Origin: Micromonospora sp. Llam0
Lineage (GTDB): Bacteria > Actinomycetota > Actinomycetes > Mycobacteriales > Micromonosporaceae
DNA length: 64,000 nucleotides
Reading direction: 5' to 3'
Assembly (NCBI RefSeq): GCF_003751085.1
Contig: NZ_RJJY01000001.1
Coordinates: forward strand, 4,402,001 to 4,466,000
Positions within the stretch are counted from its first letter, which is position 1. Every line of letters begins with the position of its first letter. The translations under genes were made by a program, and so were the position numbers. Below are positions 50,840-60,900 of the stretch, piece after piece. The notes below the pieces were generated by a model. It had not been told where the DNA came from. It did no database searches and was given only the letters and a program-made list of their open reading frames with translations.

Positions 50840-51853
50840 GTGAGCAGCAGAAGCGTCCGGGAACCGGCGATGACGGATGTGGCCAGGCTGGCCGGGGTGA
50901 GCCACCAGACGGTGTCCCGGGTGCTCAACGGTCACCCCAACGTGCGCGAACAGACCCGGCTGCGGGTCCGGGCCGCCATCGCCGAGCTGGGCTACCGGCC
51001 GAACCGCGCCGCCCGCGCCCTGGTCACCGGCAAGTCACAGGTGATCGGAGTGGTGGCACAGAACTCGACGCTCTACGGCCCGGCGTCCCTGCTCGCCGCG
51101 TTCGAGCAGGCCGCCGGGGCCGCCGGGTTCGCGGTCAACGTGGGCAGCGTCCGCAGCCTGGACCGGCAGTCCATCGCCGGCGTCGTCGACCGCCACCTCG
51201 ACCAGCGGGTCGCCGGCCTGGTGGTGATCGCTCCGGTGGTCTCCGCCGGCGAGGCCGTGGAGCAGGTGCCGGCCGGGGTGCCGCTGGTCACCATCGACGG
51301 TGACCCGCAGCGCAACACCGCGCTGGTCACCGTCGATCAGGCGGCCGGGGCCCGGGCCGCCACCCGGTGCCTGCTGGACGCGGGTCACCCGACCGTCTGG
51401 CACGTCTCCGGTCCGGGCGACTGGTTCGACAGCGCCGGGCGGATCCACGGCTGGGAGCAGACCCTGCGGGACGCCGGTGCCGAGGTCCCGCCGCTGGTGC
51501 CGGCCGACTGGAGCGCGGCGTCCGGCTACCGGGCCGGACAGATGCTGGCCCGGATGCGCGACGTCACCGCCATCTTCGCCGCCAACGACCACCTCGCGCT
51601 GGGCATCCTGCGGGCACTGAGCGAGCGGGGTCGGCGGGTGCCGGACGAGGTCAGCATCGTCGGCTTCGACGACGTGCCGGAAGCCGCCTACTTCACCCCG
51701 CCACTGACCACCGTCCGGCCGGACTTCGACGCGGTGGCCAAGGCGAGTCTGGCGCTGCTGCTGCGACAGATCGAGTCGGGCGCGCGCAGCGACGAGCGGC
51801 ACACCATCGAGCCCACCCTGGTGCACCGGCGCAGCGTCGCCGCACCCAGCTGA
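50840..51853 (+). CDS. LacI-family transcriptional regulator
   Basis: This 337-residue regulator has an N-terminal LacI helix-turn-helix and hinge (MTDVARLAGVSHQTVSRVLN at 11-30, then GYRPNRAARALVTGKSQVIG). A periplasmic-binding-protein-like sensor follows: VVIAPVVSAGEAVEQV, VTIDGDPQRNTALVTVDQAAG, IFAANDHLALGILRALSERG and VSIVGFDDVPEAAYFTPPLT. GTG 50840 is chosen for its gagg upstream; the frame is open to ~50705. It lies between two sugar importer operons that carry matching operators, so it is the probable repressor of arabinose uptake and use, relieved by a sugar. Confidence 0.93.
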   Translation: MSSRSVREPAMTDVARLAGVSHQTVSRVLNGHPNVREQTRLRVRAAIAELGYRPNRAARALVTGKSQVIGVVAQNSTLYGPASLLAAFEQAAGAAGFAVNVGSVRSLDRQSIAGVVDRHLDQRVAGLVVIAPVVSAGEAVEQVPAGVPLVTIDGDPQRNTALVTVDQAAGARAATRCLLDAGHPTVWHVSGPGDWFDSAGRIHGWEQTLRDAGAEVPPLVPADWSAASGYRAGQMLARMRDVTAIFAANDHLALGILRALSERGRRVPDEVSIVGFDDVPEAAYFTPPLTTVRPDFDAVAKASLALLLRQIESGARSDERHTIEPTLVHRRSVAAPS

Positions 51854-52215
51854 ACCGGCCCCGGGCCTAGCTGGCGACACCCCAAGTCAAGCCGTTGAAC
51901 TGCGGGAACGTGCTCCGACGGAGGAGTCGGGGTGGCTGCGGTTGAGTCGCCGACCAAGCCGGTCGGATGTTTCGCATCGGTTTCCCCAGGATCGCCTAGG
52001 GGCTCTTGACAGCGATCTTGTGAGCGATAACACTGCGACTCACATAGCCACCGATAGTTGCAGCAACCCGACAGTGTGACGGGGTCGCATGGCCAGCGGC
52101 CGTCCGCCGTGCCCGGGTCACCGCCCAGCGGCCCGGCACCTCATCGCCCGCGGCACCACAACCTCCCGCCTGCGGTGCCACAACCCGCAGCCCATCCCAG
52201 AAGAGGGAGACGTCC
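51854..52215. other. Intergenic region before the ChvE-like operon
   Basis: This is 362 bases without a gene. The only clear signals are the promoter/operator at 52006-52034 and the ribosome site gggag before GTG 52216, which leaves a leader of roughly 175 bases. I see no hairpin strong enough to call an attenuator. Confidence 0.5.
52006..52034 (+). promoter_or_regulatory. Promoter with lac-like operator before the ChvE-GguAB operon
   Basis: A perfect -35 hexamer ttgaca (52006-52011) is followed by 16 bases and taacac (52028-52033) as a -10. The operator tgtgagcgataaca (52019-52032) overlaps the -10. It matches the site at 50554-50567 in 12 consecutive bases and is close to E. coli lac-type sites. 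The arrangement predicts repression by the neighbouring LacI-family protein. Confidence 0.68.
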
Positions 52216-53358
52216 GTGCAACTGCGCACCAGCACCATGATTCGACGGCTGGCCACGATCGGCGCGGCCGCTGCCCTGGCGACCAGCCTGGCCGCCTGCG
52301 GTTCCAGCGAGAAGACCATCAACCAGGAGACCGGCGACGGCGACAACACGGGAGCCCTGGTCGGTGTCACCATGCCCACCCGGTCCTCCGAACGCTGGAT
52401 CAGCGACGGCGACAACGTCCAGGCCGCGCTGGAGGAGCTCGGCTACAAGGTCGACCTGCAGTACGCGGAGAACGACATCCCGACCCAGGTCAACCAGATC
52501 GAGAACCAGATCACCCAGGGCGCCCGGCTGCTGATCGTCGCCTCGATCGACGGCAAGGCACTGACCACCCAGCTGCAGCAGGCAGCCGACCAGGGCATTC
52601 CGGTCATCTCCTACGACCGGCTGATCCTCGGCAGCCCCAACGTGGACTACTACGCCACCTTCGACAACTTCCAGGTCGGCGTACAGCAGGCGACGTCGCT
52701 GCTGGTCGGGCTCGGCGTGCTCAACGCGGACGGCTCCGCCGGCGAGGCCGACGGACCGTTCAACATCGAGCTGTTCGCCGGATCGCCGGACGACAACAAC
52801 GCCACCTTCTTCTTCGACGGCGCGATGTCGGTGCTGCAGCCGCACATCGACTCGGGCAAGCTGGTGGTCCGCAGCGGCCAGACCGACTTCGACACCGTCG
52901 CGATCCTGCGCTGGGACCCGGCCACCGCGCAGCGGCGGATGGAGGACCTGCTCACCCGCACCTACCAGGGCGGCGTCACCGTAGACGGGGTGCTCTCGCC
53001 GTACGACGGGCTCTCCATCGGCATCCTGTCCGCGCTCAAGAGCAGCGGGTACGGCACCGCCGGTCAGCCCTACCCGGTGGTGACCGGGCAGGACGCCGAG
53101 GAGACCTCGGTCAAGTCCATCCTGGCCGACGAGCAGTACTCGACGATCTTCAAGGACACCCGCGAGTTGGCGCAGAAGACCGTCGAGATGGCGCACGCCA
53201 TCCTCAGCGGCGACGAGCCGGAGGTCAACAACACCACCGACTACGACAACGGGGAGAAGGTCGTCCCGTCCTACCTGCTCGAACCGGTGATCATCGACAA
53301 GAGCAACTACGAGGTGCTGATCGACAGCGGCTACTACTCGGCCGAGCAGCTGGGCTGA
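52216..53358 (+). CDS. chvE: Multiple-sugar-binding lipoprotein (ChvE-like)
   Basis: This 380-residue exported lipoprotein has a signal peptide ([19 protein letters not shown], lipobox Cys near 32) and a sugar-binding domain. The domain has [87 protein letters not shown] and [20 protein letters not shown]. ChvE family proteins bind arabinose, xylose, galactose and related aldoses. GTG 52216 has gggag upstream. First gene of the second importer operon of the locus. Confidence 0.92.
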   Translation: MQLRTSTMIRRLATIGAAAALATSLAACGSSEKTINQETGDGDNTGALVGVTMPTRSSERWISDGDNVQAALEELGYKVDLQYAENDIPTQVNQIENQITQGARLLIVASIDGKALTTQLQQAADQGIPVISYDRLILGSPNVDYYATFDNFQVGVQQATSLLVGLGVLNADGSAGEADGPFNIELFAGSPDDNNATFFFDGAMSVLQPHIDSGKLVVRSGQTDFDTVAILRWDPATAQRRMEDLLTRTYQGGVTVDGVLSPYDGLSIGILSALKSSGYGTAGQPYPVVTGQDAEETSVKSILADEQYSTIFKDTRELAQKTVEMAHAILSGDEPEVNNTTDYDNGEKVVPSYLLEPVIIDKSNYEVLIDSGYYSAEQLG

Positions 53359-53368
53359 GTCCACGACC

Positions 53369-54919
53369 ATGACGACCGACGCCATTCTGCAGATGCGGGG
53401 CATCACCAAGACCTTCCCCGGCGTGCGTGCCCTGCACGACGTCAATCTGACCGTACGCCGGGGCGAGATCCACGCCATCTGCGGCGAGAACGGCGCCGGC
53501 AAGTCGACCCTGATGAAGGTGCTCTCCGGCGTCTACCCGCACGGGTCGTACGCCGGGGAGACCACCTTCGACGGCCGGCCGGCCCGGTTCGCCGGGATCC
53601 GGGACAGCGAGCACCGGGGCATCGTGATCATCCACCAGGAGTTGGCGCTCTGCCCGCAGCTGACCATCGCCGAGAACATCTTCCTCGGCAACGAACAGAC
53701 CCGGCGCGGGCTCATCGACTGGAACCACACCAACCACCAGGCGGCCGAGCTGCTGCGCCGGGTCGGGTTGACGGAGAATCCGACCACCCTGGTCGCCGAG
53801 ATCGGGGTGGGCAAGCAGCAGCTGGTCGAGATCGCCAAGGCGCTGTCCAAGCAGGTGCAGCTGCTGATCCTGGACGAGCCCACCGCCGCGCTCAACGACG
53901 AGGACTCCGCACACCTGCTCGACCTGCTCCGCGGGCTGCGGGACACCGGCATCACCTGCGTGATCATCTCGCACAAGCTGAACGAGATCCTCGCCGTCGC
54001 CGACACGATCAGCATCCTGCGCGACGGCGAGCTGATCGAGACGCTCGACGTGACGAACGACGACGTCACCGAGGACCGGCTGATCTCCGGCATGGTGGGC
54101 CGGTCGATGGAGCACCGGTTCCCGCCGCGCACCCCGAGGATCGGCGCCGAGGCGCTGCGGATCGAGGAGTGGACGGTGCGCTCCCCGGACGGCGACCGGG
54201 TGGTCGTCGCTGACGCCAACCTCACCCTGCACCGTGGGGAGGTCGTCGGGCTGGCCGGGCTGATGGGAGCCGGCCGCACCGAGCTCGCGATGAGCGTCTT
54301 CGGTCGGGCGTACGGCCGGGACATCAGCGGCCGGGTCTACAAGGACGGCCGGCAGATCCAGCTGCGCTCGGTCCGCGAGGCGATCGGCCACGGCATCGCG
54401 TACGCCACCGAGGACCGCAAGCGGTACGGGCTGAACCTGATCGAGGACATCCAGCGCAACGTGTCGGCGGCCGGGCTGACCCGGCTGGCCCGTCGCGGCT
54501 GGGTCGACGAGGGCGCCGAGCACCGGACGGCGCAGGAGTTCCGCCGAAGCATGAACATCAAGGCGCCGAGCGTGGCGAGCATCGTCGGCAAGCTCAGCGG
54601 CGGCAACCAGCAGAAGGTCGTGCTGTCCAAGTGGATCTTCACTGAGCCGGACGTGCTGATCCTGGACGAGCCGACCCGGGGCATCGACGTCGGCGCCAAG
54701 TACGAGATCTACTCGATCATCAACCAGATCGCCGACAACGGCACGGCGGTCCTGGTCATCTCCTCTGAACTGCCCGAGCTGATCGGGCTGTGCGACCGGA
54801 TCTACACGTTGTCGGCCGGCCGGATCACCGGCGAGGTGCGGCGGGCCGACGCCACCCAGGAGCGACTCATGCAGCACATGGTGCAGGGACAGGAGCAGGG
54901 ATCGGGGGCCGACCGGTGA
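53369..54919 (+). CDS. gguA: Sugar ABC transporter ATP-binding protein (GguA-like)
   Basis: This 516-residue double ABC ATPase powers the ChvE-linked importer. Module 1 has [20 protein letters not shown], Walker [29 protein letters not shown] and [14 protein letters not shown]. Module 2 has [46 protein letters not shown] and [23 protein letters not shown] 53369 follows the binding-protein stop by ten bases, and its TGA overlaps the permease GTG. Confidence 0.95.
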   Translation: MTTDAILQMRGITKTFPGVRALHDVNLTVRRGEIHAICGENGAGKSTLMKVLSGVYPHGSYAGETTFDGRPARFAGIRDSEHRGIVIIHQELALCPQLTIAENIFLGNEQTRRGLIDWNHTNHQAAELLRRVGLTENPTTLVAEIGVGKQQLVEIAKALSKQVQLLILDEPTAALNDEDSAHLLDLLRGLRDTGITCVIISHKLNEILAVADTISILRDGELIETLDVTNDDVTEDRLISGMVGRSMEHRFPPRTPRIGAEALRIEEWTVRSPDGDRVVVADANLTLHRGEVVGLAGLMGAGRTELAMSVFGRAYGRDISGRVYKDGRQIQLRSVREAIGHGIAYATEDRKRYGLNLIEDIQRNVSAAGLTRLARRGWVDEGAEHRTAQEFRRSMNIKAPSVASIVGKLSGGNQQKVVLSKWIFTEPDVLILDEPTRGIDVGAKYEIYSIINQIADNGTAVLVISSELPELIGLCDRIYTLSAGRITGEVRRADATQERLMQHMVQGQEQGSGADR

Positions 54920-56097
54920 GCGTCGCCCGGATCAACGTCCGCGAGAGCGGCATCTACATCGCGTTCGGGCTGATCGTCGTGCTGTTCACGGTGCTGACCG
55001 ACGGGGCGCTGCTGCAGCCGCAGAACCTGTCCAACATCATCGTGCAGAACTCGTACGTGCTGATCCTGGCGATCGGCATGATCCTGGTCATCATCGCCGG
55101 GCACATCGACCTGTCGGTCGGCTCGGTGGTCGGCGCGACCGGGGCGATCGCCGCCGTACTGATGGTCGAGCACAATCTGCCCTGGCCGCTGGCCCTGCTG
55201 ATCACCCTGATCGCCGGTGCCGCGATCGGCGCCTGGCAGGGCTTCTGGATCGCGTACTTCGGCATCCCGGCGTTCATCGTCACCCTCGCCGGGATGCTGC
55301 TGTTCCGGGCACTCACCCTGAGTGTGCTCGGCAACCAGGGCATCGGGCCGTTCCCGGATCCGGTGCGTACCCTCGCCAACGGCTTCACCGAGGGCTATCT
55401 GGGCAACATCGGGTTGGGCCCGCTCGGCGGCGCCGATCTGGTCAGCCTGCTGGTCGGTCTGGTCGCGGTCGGCGGAATCGCGGTCAGCCAATGGCGGGCC
55501 CGGGTCGCCCGGCTCGGCTACGACCAGGCGGTGGAGCCGATGCCGGTCTTCCTGTTCAAGATCGTCGGCGCCTCGGCGGCGGTGCTGTTCGTGATCGTGC
55601 AGCTGGCCCGGTTCAAGAACCTGCCGTGGGTGCTGGTGCTGCTGGCGGCCCTGGTGCTCGGCTACTCGCTGCTGACCAAACGGTCGGTGTTCGGTCGGCA
55701 GATCTACGCGGTCGGCGGCAACCTGCAGGCCGCGGTGCTGTCCGGGGTCAAGGTCAAGTCGGTCGTGTTCTGGATCTTCGTGAACATGGGGGTGCTCTCC
55801 GCGCTGGCCGGGATCATCTTCGCCGGCCGGCTCAACCTGGCCGGACCGACCGCCGGCAACACCTTCGAGCTGGACGCGATCGCCGCCGCGTTCATCGGCG
55901 GCGCGGCTGTGCAGGGCGGGGTCGGCAAGGTGGTCGGCGCGGTCACCGGCGGCCTGATCATGGGCGTGATCAACAACGGGATGTCGCTGATCGGCGCCCC
56001 CAGCGAGAACGTCATGCTGGTCAAGGGTGCGGTGCTGCTCGCCGCAGTCGCCTTCGACGTGTGGAGCAAGCGCCGCGCCGGCGTCGCCTCCCGCTGA
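54916..56097 (+). CDS. gguB: Sugar ABC transporter permease (GguB-like)
   Basis: This 393-residue permease with ten or more helices is of the xylose/multiple-sugar class. Typical stretches are [60 protein letters not shown] (coupling loop) and [19 protein letters not shown]. It has an extra segment of charged loop and helix in the middle ([13 protein letters not shown]) as in XylH/GguB. GTG 54916 overlaps the ATPase stop (gtga). Last gene of the operon; a terminator follows at 56302-56340. Confidence 0.94.
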   Translation: MSVARINVRESGIYIAFGLIVVLFTVLTDGALLQPQNLSNIIVQNSYVLILAIGMILVIIAGHIDLSVGSVVGATGAIAAVLMVEHNLPWPLALLITLIAGAAIGAWQGFWIAYFGIPAFIVTLAGMLLFRALTLSVLGNQGIGPFPDPVRTLANGFTEGYLGNIGLGPLGGADLVSLLVGLVAVGGIAVSQWRARVARLGYDQAVEPMPVFLFKIVGASAAVLFVIVQLARFKNLPWVLVLLAALVLGYSLLTKRSVFGRQIYAVGGNLQAAVLSGVKVKSVVFWIFVNMGVLSALAGIIFAGRLNLAGPTAGNTFELDAIAAAFIGGAAVQGGVGKVVGAVTGGLIMGVINNGMSLIGAPSENVMLVKGAVLLAAVAFDVWSKRRAGVASR

Positions 56098-56301
56098 CCC
56101 CGCCGATCCACCCGTACCGCCTGGGCTGTCCACCGGGATGCGGCGCAGCTCACCATCGCCCGGCGCAGCGGGTCACCCGTAGCGGACACCGCTAACCTGC
56201 TGGGGCTCAGTGGCTCCGCCAGCGCCGGCCAACCCGGTGACGGTGGCCGATCCGGCCGCCTGCGGTGGCCACCCGTATCCGTAGGTAACCACGCCTACCG
56301 T

Positions 56302-56340
56302 GATCTGCCCTGCCCCCACACGACGGGGGCGGGGCAGATC
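56302..56340. terminator. Bidirectional terminator, gguB / condensation gene
   Basis: The arms 56302-56317 (gatctgccctgccccc) and 56325-56340 (gggggcggggcagatc) form a 16-pair stem with one wobble and a 7-base loop. It lies between two convergent genes (gap 56098-56381, otherwise empty) and separates the sugar locus from the peptide-synthetase locus. Confidence 0.8.
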
Positions 56341-56381
56341 TGTCCGCCGGCCCGTCCAGCGCCCCGGTGCCGTACGGCGGG

Positions 56382-57761
56382 TCAACCCCGCCCACCGGCG
56401 CGGCCGGGCTGCCAGGGCCACGGCACGTCCCGGTACGCGGCCTTGATGAGCAGCGCCTCCAGGTCACGCAGGTACGGCTCGATCGTCTCCGGCGCCAGGA
56501 ACCGGGTGTCGACCGTGTAGGTGAGGCCGAGCGCCTCCGGCTCGTCCACCACGTGCAGCAGGCGGTGCCAGGAGGCGGCGTCCAGTCCGTCGGTCCGGGA
56601 GAAGCGACTGTCGTCGGCGGCCGCCCGCAACGGCTGCTCAGCGACCGGCGGCGCGTCGTCCACCAAGTCCCCGCCGGGCAGCCGGACGTCGTTGAAATAG
56701 TAGTGCGGCAGGAATGCGGTGGTGTAGTCGTAGCCGAGTTCCTCGAACGTCGTCCGCATCGCGACGGCGTCGTAGTAGGCGTGCAAATAGCCGTCTAGCG
56801 CGACCCGATAGATCCGTGGTAACAGCTCAAAGAATCCCGGCCGATCGGCGATGTCCAGCACGCAGAAGCCGATTTGACCGAGATTGGCGATCGCATTGAC
56901 GTACTCGGGCCGGAAGCGGTTGTGCGACATGTTGAACAGTCCGCAGACCTGACGCCCGGTCGCCCCGGCGGACAGGGCGGTGGTGGCGGCGAGCAGCACC
57001 GTCGAGACGCTCACCCGGTGCCGGGCGGCGACCATCCGGGCGGCGGTGGCGGCGGCCGACGAGACCAGTGTGCCCCGGTGCAGCCGTGGGGTGGCCGGCG
57101 GCGCCGGCTCGTCGAGCGAGACGTCGGCGAGCCGCCGGTACTGCCGGAGCCAGTACGCCACGGTACGGCCCGAGCGCCGCTGGTCCGGCCCGTGCTGGCG
57201 GCGGGCCACGTCCACCGACTGCAGCCCGGCCGGGGTGCCCAGGTCACCACGGAGCAGGATCAGCCGCAGGTCCCGCAGCACCACCTCGGCGGCGTACGCG
57301 TCCACGGTCGAGTGGCTGAAGACCAGCACCAGCTGGCGTACCACGCCGTCCACCTGCACCACGGCGAAGCGCACCGGCCACTCCCGACCGTGGTCGAAGG
57401 CGACGTCACCCAGCCGGCGGGTAAGCTCGGCGGCCGCCGCGGCGCCGTCGCCGGTGCCCGCAACCACCAGGACCGGGACCTGCCCGGCCGCCGCGGTCTC
57501 CTGCCGCGACGTGCCGTCCGCCGTCGGGCATACCCGGGTACGCAGCCCGCCGTGCCGGCCGACCAACGTGCCGATCGCCCGCACCACGCTGGACAGGTCG
57601 GCCGGTGCCCGGCGCGGCACCGCCAGCACCCGGCGCAGGTTGAGGAACAGGTGCTGGGTCTTCGACAGGGTGGCGGCCCGCCACATGACCTGCTGCGCCC
57701 AGGTCATCGGGCCGGTCTCGGTCCGACCACCGTGGAATTCCACGTGGATCAACTCGTCCAT
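56382..57761 (-). CDS. Free-standing condensation-domain-like protein
   Basis: This 459-residue protein resembles a nonribosomal peptide condensation domain without carrier or adenylation parts. The C1-like motif is GPMTWAQQVMWRAATLSKTQ near residue 22. The catalytic HHxxxDG motif appears as FSHSTVDAYA, so the first His is Ser and the Gly is Ala. Later segments are VSVSTVLLAATTALSAGATG and NMSHNRFRPEYVNAIANLGQ (C4/C5-like, normally RxxxxxxxxxVGxFvNt). It may form an ester or amide in trans, or have lost activity. ATG 57761 (MDELIHVEFHGG) is chosen on family-like N-terminus; ATG 57800 is possible. It is divergent from the peptide synthetase. Confidence 0.78.
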   Translation of the reverse strand: MDELIHVEFHGGRTETGPMTWAQQVMWRAATLSKTQHLFLNLRRVLAVPRRAPADLSSVVRAIGTLVGRHGGLRTRVCPTADGTSRQETAAAGQVPVLVVAGTGDGAAAAAELTRRLGDVAFDHGREWPVRFAVVQVDGVVRQLVLVFSHSTVDAYAAEVVLRDLRLILLRGDLGTPAGLQSVDVARRQHGPDQRRSGRTVAYWLRQYRRLADVSLDEPAPPATPRLHRGTLVSSAAATAARMVAARHRVSVSTVLLAATTALSAGATGRQVCGLFNMSHNRFRPEYVNAIANLGQIGFCVLDIADRPGFFELLPRIYRVALDGYLHAYYDAVAMRTTFEELGYDYTTAFLPHYYFNDVRLPGGDLVDDAPPVAEQPLRAAADDSRFSRTDGLDAASWHRLLHVVDEPEALGLTYTVDTRFLAPETIEPYLRDLEALLIKAAYRDVPWPWQPGRAGGRG

Positions 57762-57902
57762 GGCCCACTCGGCGGGCACGACGGCATCGGCGAATCGCAT
57801 TCCCGACGGTACGACGGCACGACGTGCATCGAATCGATCGTTTGTCTGCACCACTGTGCACCAAAAGTTGATTCCGCTGTGCCGACGACGGGAGTCAGGC
57901 TG

Positions 57903-60900
57903 ATGGTTCATGTAGACAAATCAAAGGCAATCTGGGTGACGAATCTCGACGTACCAGCGCAGGATGTCCCGATCCAATCACAAGTGATTCAGCACCGAAA
58001 TGGGGAAAGTCCGGCACTGTCGTTCGGGCAGGAGCGGATCTGGTTCACCGAGCAGCTGACGCCGGGCACCGCCGGCTACGTCGTACACAGCACGGTACGG
58101 ATGCGCGGCCCACTCGACGCCGACGTGCTGCGCGCCGCAGTGGACACCGTCGCGGCCCGCCACGACAGCCTGCGGATGCGGTTCACCGAGAACTCCGACG
58201 GCGAGCCGCGGGTCGAGGTGGTACCGCAGGCCACCGTACCGTTCACGGTGGTCGACGCCGACGACGAGACACACGCCCGGGAGCTGGTCGACGCCACCGT
58301 TCGGACCCCGTTCGACCTGGCCGTCGCACCGCTGCTGCGGGTGCTCCTGGTCCGGCTCGGCGACGACGACCAGGTGCTGCACGTCGGGATGCACCACATC
58401 GTCAGCGACGGCTGGTCGCTGAACCTGCTGCTGGCCGAGGTCGCCGCCCTCTACGGCGCGCTCACCGACGGTTTGCCGGTGCCGGCGGCGCCGGCCATCG
58501 ACTACGCCGACTACGCCGCCTGGCAGCGGGCACGCGGCGACGGGCCCGTCGCCCAGCGCGAGCTCGCCTACTGGACCGGGGCGCTCGCCGGGGTGCCGCC
58601 GCTGGAGCTGCCGACCGACCGGCCCCGACCCGCCGTGCAGTCGTACGCCGGCGACGTGCACCGGTTCGGCTTCGACGCCGAGCTCACCGCCGCGCTGCGC
58701 CGGCTGGGCCGGGCCCACCGCAGCACCCTCTACATGACGCTGCTCGCCGGCTGGCAGGCGACGCTGTTCCGGTACAGCGGTCAGCGGGACTTCGCGGTCG
58801 GCTCGCCGGTCGCCGGCCGGGTGGTGCCGGAGGTGGAGAAGCTCGTCGGGCTGTTCGTCAACACGGTGGCGATCCGGGCCGACCTGTCCCGCGCCCCGGC
58901 CGAGGGTGCCGGCGGTGCCAGCGACGTCGAGGGTGCCGGCGGTGAGCCGAGCTTCGGCGAGGTGCTGCGCCGCACCCGGGGCCGGGTGCTGCGGGCGCTG
59001 AGCCACCAGGAGGTCCCGTTCGAACGTCTGGTCAAGGAGCTCAACGTCGCCCGCGACGTCAGCCGGCCACCGGTGTTCCAGGTGCTGTTCACCCTGCAGA
59101 ACTACTCGCGGGCGCAGACCGGCTGGCCGCACGGGATCACCACCGGGGCGTTCGGCAGCGACGCGGCGGCGGCCCGGTTCGACCTGTCGCTCTACGTCAG
59201 CGAGACCGACGACGGGCTGCGGGCCATGCTGGTCTACAACACCGACCTGTTCGACGCCGCCACGGTGGCACGGCTCACCGGGCACTACCGGGCGCTGCTG
59301 CTCGCCGCAGTGGCCGACCCGGACCGGCCGGTGGTGGACCTGCCGCTGCTCGACGACTCGCAGCAGCGGCAGTTGGCCGAGTTCAGCACCGGCCCGGTGC
59401 CCGCCGCCGACCGGCCACGACCGGCCACCGTCGGCGCGGCCGCCCTCGGCGACCTGGTCACCCGGCATGCCACGGCCACCCCGCAGGCACCGGCCGTGGT
59501 CTGCGGCGACGACCTGATCAGCTACGCCGAACTGGACCGACGCGCCAACCAGCTGGCCCACCAGCTGCGGGAGCACGGCGTCGCGCCGGGCCACCTGGTC
59601 GGCGTCTGCCTGGACCAGTCGGTGCAGCTGGCGGTCGCGCTGCTCGCCGTGCTGCGGGCCGGCGGGGCCTACCTGCCGCTCGACCCCGAGCAGCCGCCCG
59701 CCCGGCTGCGGCTGATGCTCGCCGACGCCGCCCCGACGGTGGTGCTGACCAGCAGCGCGATCCGCGCCGAGCTGGGCGGCGACGCGGCCCCGCCGGCCCT
59801 TGCCGGGGCGACCTGCCTGGACCGGATCGCCGTAGCCGTCGCGCAGCGGCCGACCGGACCGCCGGCCGGTGCGGCGAGCGGCGACGACCTGGCCTACGTC
59901 ATCTACACGTCCGGCTCGACCGGCGTACCCAAGGGCGTCGCGGTCGCCCACCGGCAGGTGCTGAACTATCTGGACGGGGTCGCCGAACGGTTCGACGTCG
60001 TGCCGGCCGGCCGGTACGCGCTGCTGCAGTCGCTGTCGTTCGACTTCAGCGTCACCGTGTTCTACCTGGCGCTGGCGACCGGCGGCTGCGTCCATCTGGT
60101 GCCGAGGCGGTGCACCGGCGAGGAGCTCGCCGACGCGCTGCACACCGGGCGGATCGACTACCTGAAGATGACGCCGTCGCATCTGCGGGCGCTGGCCGCC
60201 GAGGTGGACACCGCGCGGCTGCTGCCCCGGCGGGCGCTGATCCTCGGCGGCGAGGCGGCCGACCTGGACTGGGCGGCGGACCTGGCCGGACACGGCGTAC
60301 CGGTGTTCAACCACTACGGGCCGACCGAGGCCACCGTCGGCGTGACCACGTACCGGGTGCCGGCCCACGAGCGGGGGCCGGGCAGCGTGCCGATCGGCCG
60401 CCCACTGCCGTACGCCCGGGTGCACGTGCTCGACGCCCGGCTGCGGCCGGTGCCGGTCGGCGTACCGGGTGAGGTGTACCTGGGCGGCGACCGGCTGGCC
60501 CGGGGCTACCTGAACCGGCCGGGGCTGACCGGGCAGCGGTTCGTCCCGGACCCGTTCGGTCCGCCCGGCTCCCGGCTGTACCGCACCGGTGACCTCGGCG
60601 TGTGGCGTGCCGACGGCGAGTTGCTCTTCCTGGGCCGCACCGACCACCAGGTCAAGATCCGCGGCTACCGGGTGGAGCTGGGCGAGGTGGAGGCGGCACT
60701 GCGCGAGATTCCCGGGGTACGGCAGGCCGCCGTACTGCTGCGCGACGACCGGTTGGTCGGCTACCTGGAACGCGCCCCGCAGGGCCCGGCACCGGAAACG
60801 GCACCCGGGCCGGCAGCCACGTCGGCATCCGAGCCGGAGCCGGCCGAGCTGCGCCGGCTGCTCGCCGACCGGCTGCCGGACCACATGATCCCCGGTCGGT

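Noticed and set aside
56874..57902. Upstream extension of the peptide synthetase reading frame by about 340 codons
   Set aside because: The extension runs antisense through the condensation-like gene, is low complexity, and the ribosome site gggag before ATG 57903 gives a natural start at the condensation domain.
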